DNA of 64,000 nt, taken from Candidatus Villigracilis propinquus (GTDB taxonomy: Bacteria > Chloroflexota > Anaerolineae > Anaerolineales > Villigracilaceae). The stretch is from the NCBI GenBank assembly GCA_016714565.1, contig JADKDM010000001.1:248001-312000 (forward strand), read 5' to 3'. A program made the translations under genes and the position numbers. Shown piece after piece: positions 1 through 8,311 of the stretch (position 1 is the first letter of the stretch; each line of letters opens with the position of its first letter). The notes beneath the pieces were generated by a model. It was not told the origin of the DNA and searched no databases. It worked only from the letters and a program-made list of their open reading frames with translations.

Positions 1-636
1 CGAGCCGCTGATTCCTGCTCGCATCTTTTCATAATCTGACAGTTGAATCTGTTTCACCAGCTTTGTCCTCGCTGGGAAATCCTCCCACACGCCCGCTTCG
101 ATTCCTGCAAGCAGAATACGTGAAGGGGAGAACTGGTCAACCAAAAACGTAAAGACATCCTCTGTCGAAAGGATGGTTCCGCCGCGCTTCTCATCAAAGG
201 CCACATCGCCATACACAACAGGCAGCAGGTGGACATCTAGTGCTTTTCGTATAGCCAAAATGTTGTGATGGATGACTTTGCGATCATTCGATACCATAGA
301 TGAAGATGGCGGGAATGAGATGGCAGGCACGCCCGCATTGAAGAGAGACTCCATCACGAAGCGGTTCAACTCCGCCGCCTGAAACCGGACTTCGGCGAAG
401 CCCATCCACTGCTCGGGGGTGTGGACTCCGTCTCGCGTGCCGTGCTTCTTCGCGGCAACGTGTCCGAATGAGCCAGAGCCATGTCCCAGAATCAGGAGCA
501 GCTCAGGGTTTGAGTCCAGAACCGTTTTAATTTCCAGAGCCAGTTCTTTTAATTTGTCTAATCTTGGGGTGTAGGGAGTATCTTTGTCGGTGATGAGCGA
601 TCCGCCCAATTTGAGGAGAACGATTTCTTTTGTCAT
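1..636 (-). CDS. Isopentenyl phosphate kinase (3'-truncated by window edge)
   Basis: The gene starts at ATG 636 and runs off the left edge, so 212 residues are visible and roughly the last 50 are missing. The protein belongs to the amino acid kinase superfamily. It shows the N-terminal KLGGS loop (residues 9-13) and the glycine-rich GHGSGSFGH stretch (51-59), whose His at position 52 matches the catalytic His typical of isopentenyl phosphate kinases. A later GDVAFD segment and a GIEAGVW segment also fit the family. The enzyme phosphorylates isopentenyl phosphate to IPP in the alternative mevalonate route known from archaea and some Chloroflexota. No clear ribosome binding site precedes the ATG. 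A fosfomycin-kinase-like or glutamate-5-kinase relative is less likely given the His-containing loop. Confidence 0.85.
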   Translation of the reverse strand, partial: MTKEIVLLKLGGSLITDKDTPYTPRLDKLKELALEIKTVLDSNPELLLILGHGSGSFGHVAAKKHGTRDGVHTPEQWMGFAEVRFQAAELNRFVMESLFNAGVPAISFPPSSSMVSNDRKVIHHNILAIRKALDVHLLPVVYGDVAFDEKRGGTILSTEDVFTFLVDQFSPSRILLAGIEAGVWEDFPARTKLVKQIQLSDYEKMRAGISGS

Positions 637-684
637 GGTGCAAGTTTTAACACATAATCGTAAAAAAGTGACAGGGTCAACCAT

Positions 685-779
685 GTCATTGCGAGGGCGC
701 TCTTGCTCTTTGCCCGAAGCAATCTCATGACGGAGATTGCTTCGTCGCCTAAGTACACAAGCGTCTCCTCGCAATGACG
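685..779. repeat. Palindromic dispersed repeat, family A, copy 1
   Basis: Outer arms GTCATTGCGAG and CTCGCAATGAC are inverted copies. An inner pair, GAAGCAATCTC and GAGATTGCTTC, forms a second stem. The same outer and inner arms recur at 43131-43251 with different spacers, so this is a mobile or amplified palindromic element and not a simple terminator. Confidence 0.8.
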
Positions 780-795
780 GGCGATTTCCACATGC

Positions 796-801
796 TATAA
801 T
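796..801 (+). promoter_or_regulatory. -10 box giving a probable leaderless start
   Basis: A perfect TATAAT lies only 6 bases before the ATG at 808. Transcription would begin at or next to the start codon. No Shine-Dalgarno sequence is present and no good -35 box is visible. Confidence 0.5.
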
Positions 802-807
802 CACGTT

Positions 808-1626
808 ATGGATATTCGTGCAGGCGTCTTCGCTTTTGCCTTCTTTGCTGTTGTTGCTGCATATTTTTCCGTACGGGCTGCCATCAAAACAATGCAGACC
901 GCGCGCAAGTTGTCTTTTTATAGTTTGCGAAAACGGCATAATGCCAATGCGTGGAGATTGTTTTTTCTGGCTGTCTTTCTGCTTGGCTTTGCCTATTGGC
1001 TGCCGGTGTATGGACAGCCGATCATTTACGTCTACTTTCCGCCGTCTCCCACGCCGTCGTTGACGCCCACCATCACGCTCACCCCAACGATCACATTAAC
1101 TCCCTCGATCACCGTCCAGCCAACGTTGACATTGACTCCGTCTGTTTCGGATACTCCCACGCTCACTCTCACCCCTTATTTGCCGGTTGCCATCGAAGCG
1201 CTGTTCCTGGGGCCTGTAACCCCGAACCCCGAAGCCTTGTTCACTGCCATTCAATTCTCCACCGAGTTTGACGGCACCAACGCCGTGGACCCGAAGACCG
1301 TTTTCGAACTTCCCATCACGACCATGTACGGCGGATTCGATTACAACAATACCATTCCTGGCGTGCAGTGGACAGCGCTCTGGTATCGCAACGCTCAATT
1401 GGTCTGCTACGAAACCAAGCCCTGGGACGGCGGCACAGGCGGCATCGGCGGCTACTCCGAATGTTCCAATCCCATTGACGGCTGGCAGGCTGGCGAATAC
1501 GAAGTGCAAATTTTCATGGGCTACGAGTGGAAAGTAGTTGGCCGCTTCCGCGTTTTGGACAGTCTCATCACGCCCAGCGCAACGGGAACTCCGGATTTGT
1601 CTGTTACGGAAACGCCAACACCGTAA
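808..1626 (+). CDS. Membrane protein with Thr/Pro stalk and extracytoplasmic domain
   Basis: This 272-residue protein has two hydrophobic segments (about residues 5-25 and 48-66). They are followed by a Pro/Thr/Ser-rich stalk (about 80-125) with repeated LTPT-type motifs, then a soluble domain with several aromatic and Gly residues (about 130-255) and a second short Thr/Pro tail. The layout is that of a membrane-anchored surface protein in which the stalk lifts the C-terminal domain away from the membrane. I do not recognise the domain. Two lipoproteins in the window (27899-28978 and 33526-34200) share the stalk style, and the 33526 gene also has a similar WYxVG-type C-terminal region. A TATAAT immediately upstream suggests leaderless expression. 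Confidence 0.7.
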   Translation: MDIRAGVFAFAFFAVVAAYFSVRAAIKTMQTARKLSFYSLRKRHNANAWRLFFLAVFLLGFAYWLPVYGQPIIYVYFPPSPTPSLTPTITLTPTITLTPSITVQPTLTLTPSVSDTPTLTLTPYLPVAIEALFLGPVTPNPEALFTAIQFSTEFDGTNAVDPKTVFELPITTMYGGFDYNNTIPGVQWTALWYRNAQLVCYETKPWDGGTGGIGGYSECSNPIDGWQAGEYEVQIFMGYEWKVVGRFRVLDSLITPSATGTPDLSVTETPTP

Positions 1627-1631
1627 GCTTT

Positions 1632-1682
1632 GTGGTCTCGATACGTTCCTCGCCAAAATCGGCTCGGAACTACTCGACCACC
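1632..1682. repeat. Palindromic dispersed repeat, family B, copy 1
   Basis: The arms are GTGGTCTCGATACG and CTACTCGACCACC. Other copies lie at 2778-2826 and 44403-44453, and a variant inside a gene lies at 2410-2475. It sits between the stalked membrane protein and the thioesterase. Confidence 0.8.
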
Positions 1683-1705
1683 AACTATAAATTGGAGGAA
1701 AACTT

Positions 1706-2194
1706 TTGACCGAAAAAGCATTTCAAGATTACTATCCCGATCACATGGCACATTGCTACGGCTGCGGAAGCCTGAACGAATTGGGGCATCAGATCAAAAG
1801 TCATTGGGACGGGGAAGAGTCGGTTGCGTATTTTCAGCCCAAGCCGTTTCACACGGCCATCCCGGGCTATGTCTACGGCGGGCTGCTGGCTTCGCTGATC
1901 GATTGCCACGGGACAGGCACCGCCGCTGCGGCAGCCTACCGAGCCGAAAACCGCGCCATGGACACCGAACCCGCATTGCGCTATCTCACCGCTTCCCTGC
2001 ACGTGGACTATCTCAAACCCACGCCATTGGGACCGAAGCTGGAAGTCCGCGGGAAGGTGAAGGAAATAAAAGGGCGCAAGGTAGTCATCGAAGAATGGAT
2101 CGTAGTGAATGGGGTTATCACCGTGCGCGGTGAATTGGTCGCTGTGCAGGTGCCGGATGCGTTGGTGTTGGAGCTTTTGCAAGGTAGTAAGTAA
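1706..2194 (+). CDS. PaaI/hotdog-fold thioesterase family protein
   Basis: This 162-residue protein has the hotdog thioesterase layout: an HCYGCG motif near the N terminus, then GYVYGGLLASLIDCHGTGTAA. That second motif holds the central helix and the Gly/Asp residues that bind and activate acyl-CoA in PaaI-like enzymes. It ends in the expected strand-rich part. The start is TTG at 1706, preceded by GGAGG at 1694-1698 with good spacing. The likely role is hydrolysis of an acyl-CoA of unknown chain. It is convergent with the SRPBCC gene and separated from it by a strong bidirectional hairpin. Confidence 0.8.
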   Translation: MTEKAFQDYYPDHMAHCYGCGSLNELGHQIKSHWDGEESVAYFQPKPFHTAIPGYVYGGLLASLIDCHGTGTAAAAAYRAENRAMDTEPALRYLTASLHVDYLKPTPLGPKLEVRGKVKEIKGRKVVIEEWIVVNGVITVRGELVAVQVPDALVLELLQGSK

Positions 2195-2213
2195 TAAGTG
2201 ATGAGTAAAAAGT

Positions 2214-2259
2214 AAAAAGTCTCGTATTCCCGAATTGTGGGGATATGCGAGACTTTTTT
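2214..2259. terminator. Bidirectional terminator between convergent genes
   Basis: The stem pairs AAAAAGTCTCG with CGAGACTTTTT and ends in a T run on either strand. It is nested in a wider inverted repeat (AGTAATAAGTGA at 2190-2201 with TCACTTATTACT at 2268-2279). Confidence 0.85.
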
Positions 2260-2292
2260 GTACTTATTCACTTATTACTTTTTACTCGTTAC

Positions 2293-2754
2293 TCATTGTT
2301 CGTTGCTTCTCTCACTCCACTCCCTCATCGGTTTGAAGTAAAAATCTTCCCAGCCTGTTTTGTAGCTGTCGGCTTGGCCTTCGGGGATATTTGTGTGTAT
2401 CAGTGTTATGGTGGTCGAGCGATGTCCTGAGCTTGTCGAAGGGTAGCCCCGTGCTTTTCGGGGCGTATCGAGACCCGTGGCAATCTCTTCCAATAAAATT
2501 TCAACACGCGAGTCTTCGGCATCTTCGGGGAACTCAGCGGTGCGCCAGGCTTGGACGATCCTTTTATTTTCTTCCAGTTCCAGAAACGTGCCCCAGATGT
2601 AGCCGTCCCAGGCGGTGAATTCACCATCCACGCGGCCGTCCACTTTGGCGGGGCTGCCGGTCATTTGAGTATGTCCCTGCGTGGAGAGAAACGCCTTGTA
2701 AATTTGTTCCGCGCTTGTGTGGAACTCAGACGTGAGCGTAAATTCGTTTTTCAT
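2293..2754 (-). CDS. SRPBCC (AHSA1/START-like) protein with in-frame palindromic insert
   Basis: This 153-residue protein resembles activator-of-Hsp90-type SRPBCC proteins: a start of the type FTLTSEFHTSAEQIYKAFL, then a DGYIWGTFLELEENKRIVQAW strand pair, and a C-terminal helix with GWEDFYFKPM. These fold into a ligand-binding helix-grip domain; the ligand is unknown. Residues 94-115 (GLDTPRK... to ...GHRSTT) are not family sequence. They are the exact 22-codon translation of a family B palindromic repeat (2410-2475), which fits the frame because it is 66 bases long. It lies in the loop before the last strand and helix, where an insertion may be tolerated. Confidence 0.8.
   Translation of the reverse strand: MKNEFTLTSEFHTSAEQIYKAFLSTQGHTQMTGSPAKVDGRVDGEFTAWDGYIWGTFLELEENKRIVQAWRTAEFPEDAEDSRVEILLEEIATGLDTPRKARGYPSTSSGHRSTTITLIHTNIPEGQADSYKTGWEDFYFKPMREWSERSNEQ
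2410..2475. repeat. Family B palindromic element inserted in a coding sequence
   Basis: The arms are GGTGGTCGAGCG and CGTATCGAGACC, enclosing an inner CCCCGTGCTTTTCGGGG hairpin. It is 66 bases long, stop-free in the reading frame used, and lies entirely within the SRPBCC gene. Confidence 0.8.
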
Positions 2755-2777
2755 TTGACCTCGTTCTCGTCATTGAG

Positions 2778-2826
2778 GGTGGTCTCGATACGCCGCTAAG
2801 AACAAGAGCGCGGCTACTCGACCACC
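2778..2826. repeat. Palindromic dispersed repeat, family B, copy 2
   Basis: The arms are GGTGGTCTCGATACG and CTACTCGACCACC. It lies between psuG and the SRPBCC gene, and is followed by a short run of near-tandem CCAACTA units (about 2832-2865). Confidence 0.8.
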
Positions 2827-2862
2827 GAGACTACCCAACTATAAGACTATCCAACTACCCAA

Positions 2863-3789
2863 CTAAATCGCCCATTCCTTCTTTTTGGTGTTCATCTCTT
2901 TTGCGATCTCGGCGGCGAGGCGGGCGTTGTTGAGCAGCAGGGCCAGGTTGGCCTTGAGAGATTTGCCTTTGGTCAATTCGCTGATGCGGGATAGCAAAAA
3001 CGGAGTGAGCTTTTGCCCGTGGATTCCCTGCTCGATGGCTTCGGCAGAGGCTTTGGCGATGATCGGTTCCATCTTGGACTTTGAAATTGATTCTGTTTCT
3101 GGAATAGGATTCGTCACGAGGATGCCGCTTCGCATTCCCAAATTCCAATGCGCTTTGGCGAATTCGGCGATCTCTTCGGGAGAGTCGAGGCGGGCGCTCA
3201 CGCCGAGTCCGCTTTCGCGGGAGTAGAAGGCGGGGAATTCGTCCGTTTGATAGCCGATGACCGGCACGCCCATCGTCTCAAGATATTCCAACGTGGCTGG
3301 CAGATCGAGAATGGCTTTTGCGCCAGCGCAGACGACGATGGTGGGAATCTCTGCGAGGGAGCGCAGGTCGGTGGAGATGTCGAAGGCTGATTCTTTGTGA
3401 ACGCCGCCGATGCCGCCCGTGGCAAAGACTTTGATGCCAGCCATGTTCGCGGCATACATGGTGCCTGCCACGGTGGTGCCGCCGTCCGCTTTTTTGACGA
3501 TGGCGGTGGCGAAATCTCGATGACTCACTTTCAGTGTGGATTCTGATTCAGAAAGCCGAATCAGTTCCAAGTCTGAAAGACCGATGCGGATCTTTCCATC
3601 CAGCAAGGCAACGGTGGCGGGAGTCGCACCATTATCACGCACCTGCTTTTCCATATCCCGCGCGAGTTCGAGGTTTTGCGGGTGGGGCAGGCCGTGGGTG
3701 ATGACTGTTGATTCGAGGGCAACGATCGGCGCGCCCATGCTGAGCGCGCGCGTGATTTCAGGGGAGAGTTGAAAGTTGGGGTGTTTCAT
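2863..3789 (-). CDS. psuG: Pseudouridine-5'-phosphate glycosidase
   Basis: This 308-residue protein matches PsuG along its length: an N-terminal GAPIVALESTVITHGLP, a central GGIGGVH, a VVCAGAKAILDLPATLEYLET segment, and a GVPVIGYQTDEFPAFY segment. The enzyme splits pseudouridine 5'-phosphate into uracil and ribose 5-phosphate. I chose ATG 3789 over the TTG at 3792 because the ATG overlaps the TGA of the upstream gene by one base (TGATG), a common coupling arrangement. The usual partner kinase psuK is not adjacent. The upstream gene is a membrane protein with no obvious link to nucleoside breakdown. Confidence 0.93.
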   Translation of the reverse strand: MKHPNFQLSPEITRALSMGAPIVALESTVITHGLPHPQNLELARDMEKQVRDNGATPATVALLDGKIRIGLSDLELIRLSESESTLKVSHRDFATAIVKKADGGTTVAGTMYAANMAGIKVFATGGIGGVHKESAFDISTDLRSLAEIPTIVVCAGAKAILDLPATLEYLETMGVPVIGYQTDEFPAFYSRESGLGVSARLDSPEEIAEFAKAHWNLGMRSGILVTNPIPETESISKSKMEPIIAKASAEAIEQGIHGQKLTPFLLSRISELTKGKSLKANLALLLNNARLAAEIAKEMNTKKKEWAI

Positions 3790-5402
3790 CAAATGCCTTT
3801 TATGGTGTGGAAGGTTAGGTAGGATATGTCGTGCAGGGCTTTGTCGATGCGTTCGAGCTCGGCCTGTTTTTCTTGTATGGGGCGCGGGTCGTTTCTGATG
3901 GATTCTCTTCCGGCGAGCAGTTCCTTGCGGAAGGCTTTGAGGATCTCGACGGCGATGGAGTGGGAGTCTTTTTTGTCGTTTGCCTGTTCGAGGAGGAACT
4001 GGCGCGCCAGCGCCGGATCGACGATATCGGGACGGTTTGCGATGAGGTGCTCCAGTTCTTTTAAATCCCTGCCGCTGCTTTTGCGCCGCAAGTTGTTCCT
4101 GTTGTAATTTTCAAAGTTGTCGAAGTTTTCGATGACGACGCTGGTGACGAGCTGCAACAGTTTTTCCATTTCCTTATTTTTTTTCGAGCGTTCCACTTCC
4201 TTGCGTTTCTTTTCGTTGTCGCGGGCGAGGTTCCAGGCGCCTGTGTGTTTTTCGAGGACGAGACTGTTGGGAAGCTGCCATGTGCCGATGTCGATCCATT
4301 CGATCTCGATGCCGAGGTTGGCGGCTCTTGCCGTGAATTCAGGGCTGAAAAACTGGCTGGTGATCTTTGAGCGCGATTCAAATTTTGGGGGAGCGGCCTC
4401 TTTTTTTGCGCTGGTTGGTGAGGGTTGGGCGCGGGTCATTTCCACACGCATTTGGGCGATGGTCTGGTCGTTGGTGGAGGTCTGGTCCATTTCTCTCTGG
4501 CTGATGGTGGCGAGTATTTCGCTGAGGGTGCGCGAGGTGATCAGCGACTCTATTTCCGAGAGGATGAGCGGCACGATAGTGGTATCCCATGGGAAGGGCA
4601 CGCCGGGTGCCGACCACTGTTCCAGGGTGCCGATGGTCTGGTTGTAGACGAGGGCTTGCACCGCTTTTTCATCGAAGATGTAGGCGTCGTTTTCGTCGTG
4701 GTCACTTTCGATGTTTGGTTTTCGTAAAATGCTGAAGATGACCTTGATGCCTTGCGCTTCAATGCGGATGCCGTCTTTGGTGCGCGATTTGACCGAGAGT
4801 CCGCTGATGAATTGGTCGCGCAGGTTGATGATGGCGTATTCGCGTTTGCCAACTTCGTCTGATTTGCCGATCTCGCGGATGCGCTCGAAGCGGCCAAGAG
4901 TCCACGGTTTGTTACGCGGGAAGATGACCTCGGGTTCCCCATCCACTTTTTCGAGCAGGGCCACGTTATCCAAATTGACTTGAATTTTGCCCGGCCCGCC
5001 GATGAGGATGATGGGGGATTTTTCGTCCTTTTCGGGAATCTTTCCTTCTTTAATGGTTATCTTTTCATGCCCATACCCAAAGGTCACTTCTTCCAGAAAA
5101 TCGGCGGCGAGGTCTTCATTGTCCAATTCATAGATGTCATCCAGATATTGGGCGGCCATCCTTTTGGAAAGGTTGTACACGACCCCGATCAAGGGGATAT
5201 ATTTGATGAAGCTATAACCGATGACCAGGGCTCTGTGCAGGTTGTCTTGTACAAAGAAAAAGGAGAGGAGGAGTGTGAGCAGACTCAAGCCGAACCAGAC
5301 CGCAGCAAGAACCAGGCTGCGCCGGTTGTTCCTGAATTCCACGCTGGCGTCCGTCAGGCCAAAGAGGCGGGCATTGAATTCCTCGCGGCGTGCTTTCTTC
5401 AT
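3789..5402 (-). CDS. SPFH-like membrane protein, set A second gene
   Basis: This 537-residue protein has two N-terminal membrane segments (about residues 28-50 and 60-80). A globular part follows with GGPGKIQVNLDNVALLEK, an INLRDQF segment and a KSRTKDGIRIEAQGIKVIF segment, a pattern like the start of band-7/SPFH domains. A long charged helical region with coiled-coil character (about 330-530) completes it. It is a paralogue of the 10098-11303 protein: both have a YL(D/Q)DIYE motif after the membrane segments, a GGPG(K/T) motif, and a (E/L)WI(D/N)(I/V)G motif before the coiled coil. It overlaps the preceding gene by 4 bases (ATGA). The function is unknown. A membrane scaffold or oligomeric ring is an inference from the SPFH resemblance. 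Confidence 0.6.
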   Translation of the reverse strand: MKKARREEFNARLFGLTDASVEFRNNRRSLVLAAVWFGLSLLTLLLSFFFVQDNLHRALVIGYSFIKYIPLIGVVYNLSKRMAAQYLDDIYELDNEDLAADFLEEVTFGYGHEKITIKEGKIPEKDEKSPIILIGGPGKIQVNLDNVALLEKVDGEPEVIFPRNKPWTLGRFERIREIGKSDEVGKREYAIINLRDQFISGLSVKSRTKDGIRIEAQGIKVIFSILRKPNIESDHDENDAYIFDEKAVQALVYNQTIGTLEQWSAPGVPFPWDTTIVPLILSEIESLITSRTLSEILATISQREMDQTSTNDQTIAQMRVEMTRAQPSPTSAKKEAAPPKFESRSKITSQFFSPEFTARAANLGIEIEWIDIGTWQLPNSLVLEKHTGAWNLARDNEKKRKEVERSKKNKEMEKLLQLVTSVVIENFDNFENYNRNNLRRKSSGRDLKELEHLIANRPDIVDPALARQFLLEQANDKKDSHSIAVEILKAFRKELLAGRESIRNDPRPIQEKQAELERIDKALHDISYLTFHTIKGI

Positions 5403-6790
5403 AAGTCGTTCCTCCCCTGCGGGTTTTCGGAACTGTTATCGAGAAGCCATTTCCAGATGTCGTCCAGCTTTTTTAATTCCGTTTCCATGTCGCTGTTCGA
5501 GTTGCTTTCCTTGACGAAATATTCCTTAAGCGGCTGGATGAGCAGCTGCAGGGTCTTGAACGGGTTTTGCTGCGGCATGGTGACCTTGCCGCCAAATTTT
5601 TCGGAAGTGATCTTTGCGAATATTTTGCTTGCTTCTTCGCGGGAGGCGGTTTCGATCAGCGCTTCCTTTTCTTCCAGGAATTTCTTTTCCTTTTGGGCGT
5701 TATTGAGCCAGTCCGCGCTCCACTGGTCCACTAATTTGTCTTCCGTGGGTTGGTCGAAATGCAGGTTGTGGATGTGTACTTCCATGATCTCAAGGCCGCG
5801 TGATTCCAGTTGTTTGTATTCCATACTTTCAAGCCATTCCCCGGTGGGAACGCCGGTATCATCCAGCGCCACGGCATGGTCCTGAGTTACGCGTGTATTG
5901 ATCATTTTTTGAATGGTTTGCAGTCCGTTGGTCTCTCCCTGGGTGAACAGGTCTTCCAGTTTGAATTTGCGGATATATTCGCGCCAGAGGTTGATCACGA
6001 GATGCGCGGGCAGCTTGTTCCAGTCCATACGGCCGCTGTTATTGTCGGTGGAACTGAGGCGCACAACTTCCCGGGTGATGGCATTGCGGACGGAGGTTGC
6101 ATCAAACCCATAGCGTGACGTGACGCCGCTTTCTGATAGCGCTGGCTCTTTCGGGCGTTTTATGCTGAATTTGATACTGATGTTGGGATAGATGTAGAAC
6201 CCGTCGCGTGTCTGTCCGGCGGTTTGTTGAAAGCGGGGAGGCAGGTCTTTTGGATTGGTGGAATTAAGAACGGGCGGGTCGCTCGCCTGCGGACCGAAGG
6301 ACTGCCACTGTGTGCGAAGATCGACGCTCCCTGCAATATATTCGTTCGGCTTCGTGAATTTGATGCCCGGCCCGACGGTGCTTGTGATCTCGGTGTCTGT
6401 CCGTAGAACCAGTGCGCTGGCGGTATCGAGCACGATCACCCCCGCCGCGCCGCGCTTCTCCGATTCCCCGGGATGTTCGATCACCCGTCCGTTTTTGACG
6501 AAGAGCGTTGGCCCGCGGTTCCCTGATTCAAATACCCTCACCCGCGCATGGATCTCGTCCCTATCTTTCGGGTTTTGAATGGGCAATACGAACTGGGAGA
6601 AGAAATAGATCAGCCAATCCTGTAAATAGTAGGCTGCGGCAAAGTCTATGATGAAAATGACGGCGCTGGAGATGTAATTAAATGGAATTTTCAACCCCAG
6701 CAAAATTCCATGCCAGACAACCGTAATGGTCAGAATGATGCCTGGAGGCGTCTGCAAAAACAAGCCAATTCCGCTGAAGATTTTTCTCAT
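5399..6790 (-). CDS. Membrane protein with SPFH-like domain, set A first gene
   Basis: This 463-residue protein has two N-terminal hydrophobic stretches (about 12-32 and 38-72) ending in SQFVLPI. A strand-rich domain follows with HPGES, VIVLDTASALVL, VGPGIKF and a VDLRTQ segment, and then a helical C terminus. It is a paralogue of the 8308-10083 protein, which has AQFVLPV, SHGESE, VDLSSAV, GPGLVFI and VDLRPQ in the same order. The pair 5399/3789 on this strand thus mirrors the pair 8308/10098 on the other. A promoter whose -10 box is 8 bases before the ATG suggests leaderless expression. I do not recognise a named family. Confidence 0.6.
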   Translation of the reverse strand: MRKIFSGIGLFLQTPPGIILTITVVWHGILLGLKIPFNYISSAVIFIIDFAAAYYLQDWLIYFFSQFVLPIQNPKDRDEIHARVRVFESGNRGPTLFVKNGRVIEHPGESEKRGAAGVIVLDTASALVLRTDTEITSTVGPGIKFTKPNEYIAGSVDLRTQWQSFGPQASDPPVLNSTNPKDLPPRFQQTAGQTRDGFYIYPNISIKFSIKRPKEPALSESGVTSRYGFDATSVRNAITREVVRLSSTDNNSGRMDWNKLPAHLVINLWREYIRKFKLEDLFTQGETNGLQTIQKMINTRVTQDHAVALDDTGVPTGEWLESMEYKQLESRGLEIMEVHIHNLHFDQPTEDKLVDQWSADWLNNAQKEKKFLEEKEALIETASREEASKIFAKITSEKFGGKVTMPQQNPFKTLQLLIQPLKEYFVKESNSNSDMETELKKLDDIWKWLLDNSSENPQGRNDL

Positions 6791-6798
6791 CCCTAGTG

Positions 6799-6827
6799 AT
6801 TCTAAAGCAGAATCAGGGGATTCGCAA
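6799..6827 (-). promoter_or_regulatory. Promoter of set A, probably leaderless
   Basis: On the minus strand TTGCGA (6827-6822) and TAGAAT (6804-6799) are 17 bases apart. The -10 box ends 8 bases from the ATG at 6790, so the transcript would start at or next to the codon. Confidence 0.45.
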
Positions 6828-6902
6828 AGCAGGTATTAAGGAGGATGCTGTAATCCTGAATACTTATTTTAAAAGTCTGTACAAATTTATGACTAATATC
6901 GC

Positions 6903-6932
6903 TTGACAGTGACGATTGCAGGAGTATATACT
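6903..6932 (+). promoter_or_regulatory. Sigma70-type promoter of the KAP module
   Basis: A perfect TTGACA (6903-6908) and TATACT (6927-6932) are 18 bases apart. This predicts a 5' leader of about 45 bases before the KAP gene. Confidence 0.6.
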
Positions 6933-6985
6933 ATTTGCAATGATTTTGTAATTATGGGCTGAATTTCACTATCTGGAGGGTGCAG

Positions 6986-8311
6986 ATGACTACTCAAAAA
7001 GAAATTACTGAGAGAAATAATATCCATGACCCAATTACTATTAATAAAGATGATATTGAGAGAAGAGATATTCTCGAAAGACGTCATCTTGCTGGCAGAA
7101 TCTTAAAGCGTTTGGCGGAGGAAGATTGCCCAAGTGTTTTGGGAATCTATGGTGGTTGGGGAACGGGGAAAACAAGCCTTGTTAATCTACTGGTCAACCA
7201 TAACAACAGCCTTCGCGAAAAAAGTACTCTGCATATTGTAGAAGTAGATGCCTGGAAGTATGAATCTGGGGAGGGCTTGTTGATTCCAATAGTTGTAAAA
7301 CTTAAGAAACTTGTAGGCAACCTTGATGCCAAGTTAAGTTGGAAATCCATTACCAGGCGAGTTTTTGCTGCAGCAGCCCTTACTGTGACAGATGAATTAT
7401 TAAAGAAAACTTTTCTGGATAGAAAAAAATTATTAGATAATATCGAAGAAGTCACAGAAAAAGATAAGAAACAATCTCACGAGGCTGTATTGCAGGAGTG
7501 GGTTACTGAGGCAGAAGAAATAGAGGAAACCGACGATGCGTTTCGTGAAATTGTAGGTATGGCAGCTAAAAAACAGGGTAAGGATAAGATTGTCCTCTGT
7601 ATTGATAACCTTGACCGCTGTTCCCCTGATAATGTTGTTCGCCTATTAGAGTCTGTAAAATTATTTTTTAATGAATCAGAGAATTGTGTCTGGCTTTTTG
7701 CCATGGATTCAGATGTGATCGCTAGTTATATCAGCCGGAAATATGACGGTACTGGGATTGACGGGTATAGTTATTTGGACAAGATTATCCCTGAGCAATA
7801 TCATCTATCATTATCGCCCACGACAGACGAAAAAATAATTGCCTCATTGCTTCGATATGCTTCCGGGGGAGACTCGCAGCATCAGATTAATATTTCTAAA
7901 ATACCACAAATCCCAAAGATATTGGTTCCAAGACGACTGATAAAAAGTGCAAAAAAATTTGCTGATTACTATAAAAATGGTCATGCTTCTCAAGGGGTAC
8001 CTCCAGAAACGGTCATAGCGCTTTCAATGCTTTATCATTCGTGGCCTGATTTTTATCAACGCCTGTCTTCTGCGTCGAAAGAACATATTAAGGGCATCCT
8101 CGAAAATTTTTTTCTAAGAGATCCAAAAAAGCCTATTGAGGCCAGAGCTAAAAATGTAAACATACCTTTGGATGAAAAATTTTTGCAAGATAGGGAGCTC
8201 GTGTATTTTCTGCAGACAGTATTCGCCGGCTACAACTCGAATTCTTCTGAAAGGTATGTTATTGATATTGTGAATGGTTTGAGCGGACTTCGGAAAGGCG
8301 GGTTGCCATGA
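6986..8311 (+). CDS. KAP family P-loop NTPase
   Basis: This 441-residue protein has a Walker A loop GGWGTGKT (56-63), a VDAWKYE motif shortly after it, and a Walker B region IVLCIDNLDRC (202-212). The KAP-type sequence WLFAMDSDVIASYIS, then YLDKIIPEQY, follows. These are the marks of the KAP branch of STAND-related NTPases (Kidins220/ARMS and PifA family), often linked to membranes and, in bacteria, to phage exclusion. Unlike many KAP proteins it has no convincing membrane helices between Walker A and B. I chose ATG 6986 over GTG 6980 because GGAGGG (6975-6980) is then correctly spaced. It is the first gene of a tight four-gene set and overlaps the next gene by 4 bases. Codons here are clearly more AT-rich than in the flanks. 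Confidence 0.85.
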   Translation: MTTQKEITERNNIHDPITINKDDIERRDILERRHLAGRILKRLAEEDCPSVLGIYGGWGTGKTSLVNLLVNHNNSLREKSTLHIVEVDAWKYESGEGLLIPIVVKLKKLVGNLDAKLSWKSITRRVFAAAALTVTDELLKKTFLDRKKLLDNIEEVTEKDKKQSHEAVLQEWVTEAEEIEETDDAFREIVGMAAKKQGKDKIVLCIDNLDRCSPDNVVRLLESVKLFFNESENCVWLFAMDSDVIASYISRKYDGTGIDGYSYLDKIIPEQYHLSLSPTTDEKIIASLLRYASGGDSQHQINISKIPQIPKILVPRRLIKSAKKFADYYKNGHASQGVPPETVIALSMLYHSWPDFYQRLSSASKEHIKGILENFFLRDPKKPIEARAKNVNIPLDEKFLQDRELVYFLQTVFAGYNSNSSERYVIDIVNGLSGLRKGGLP

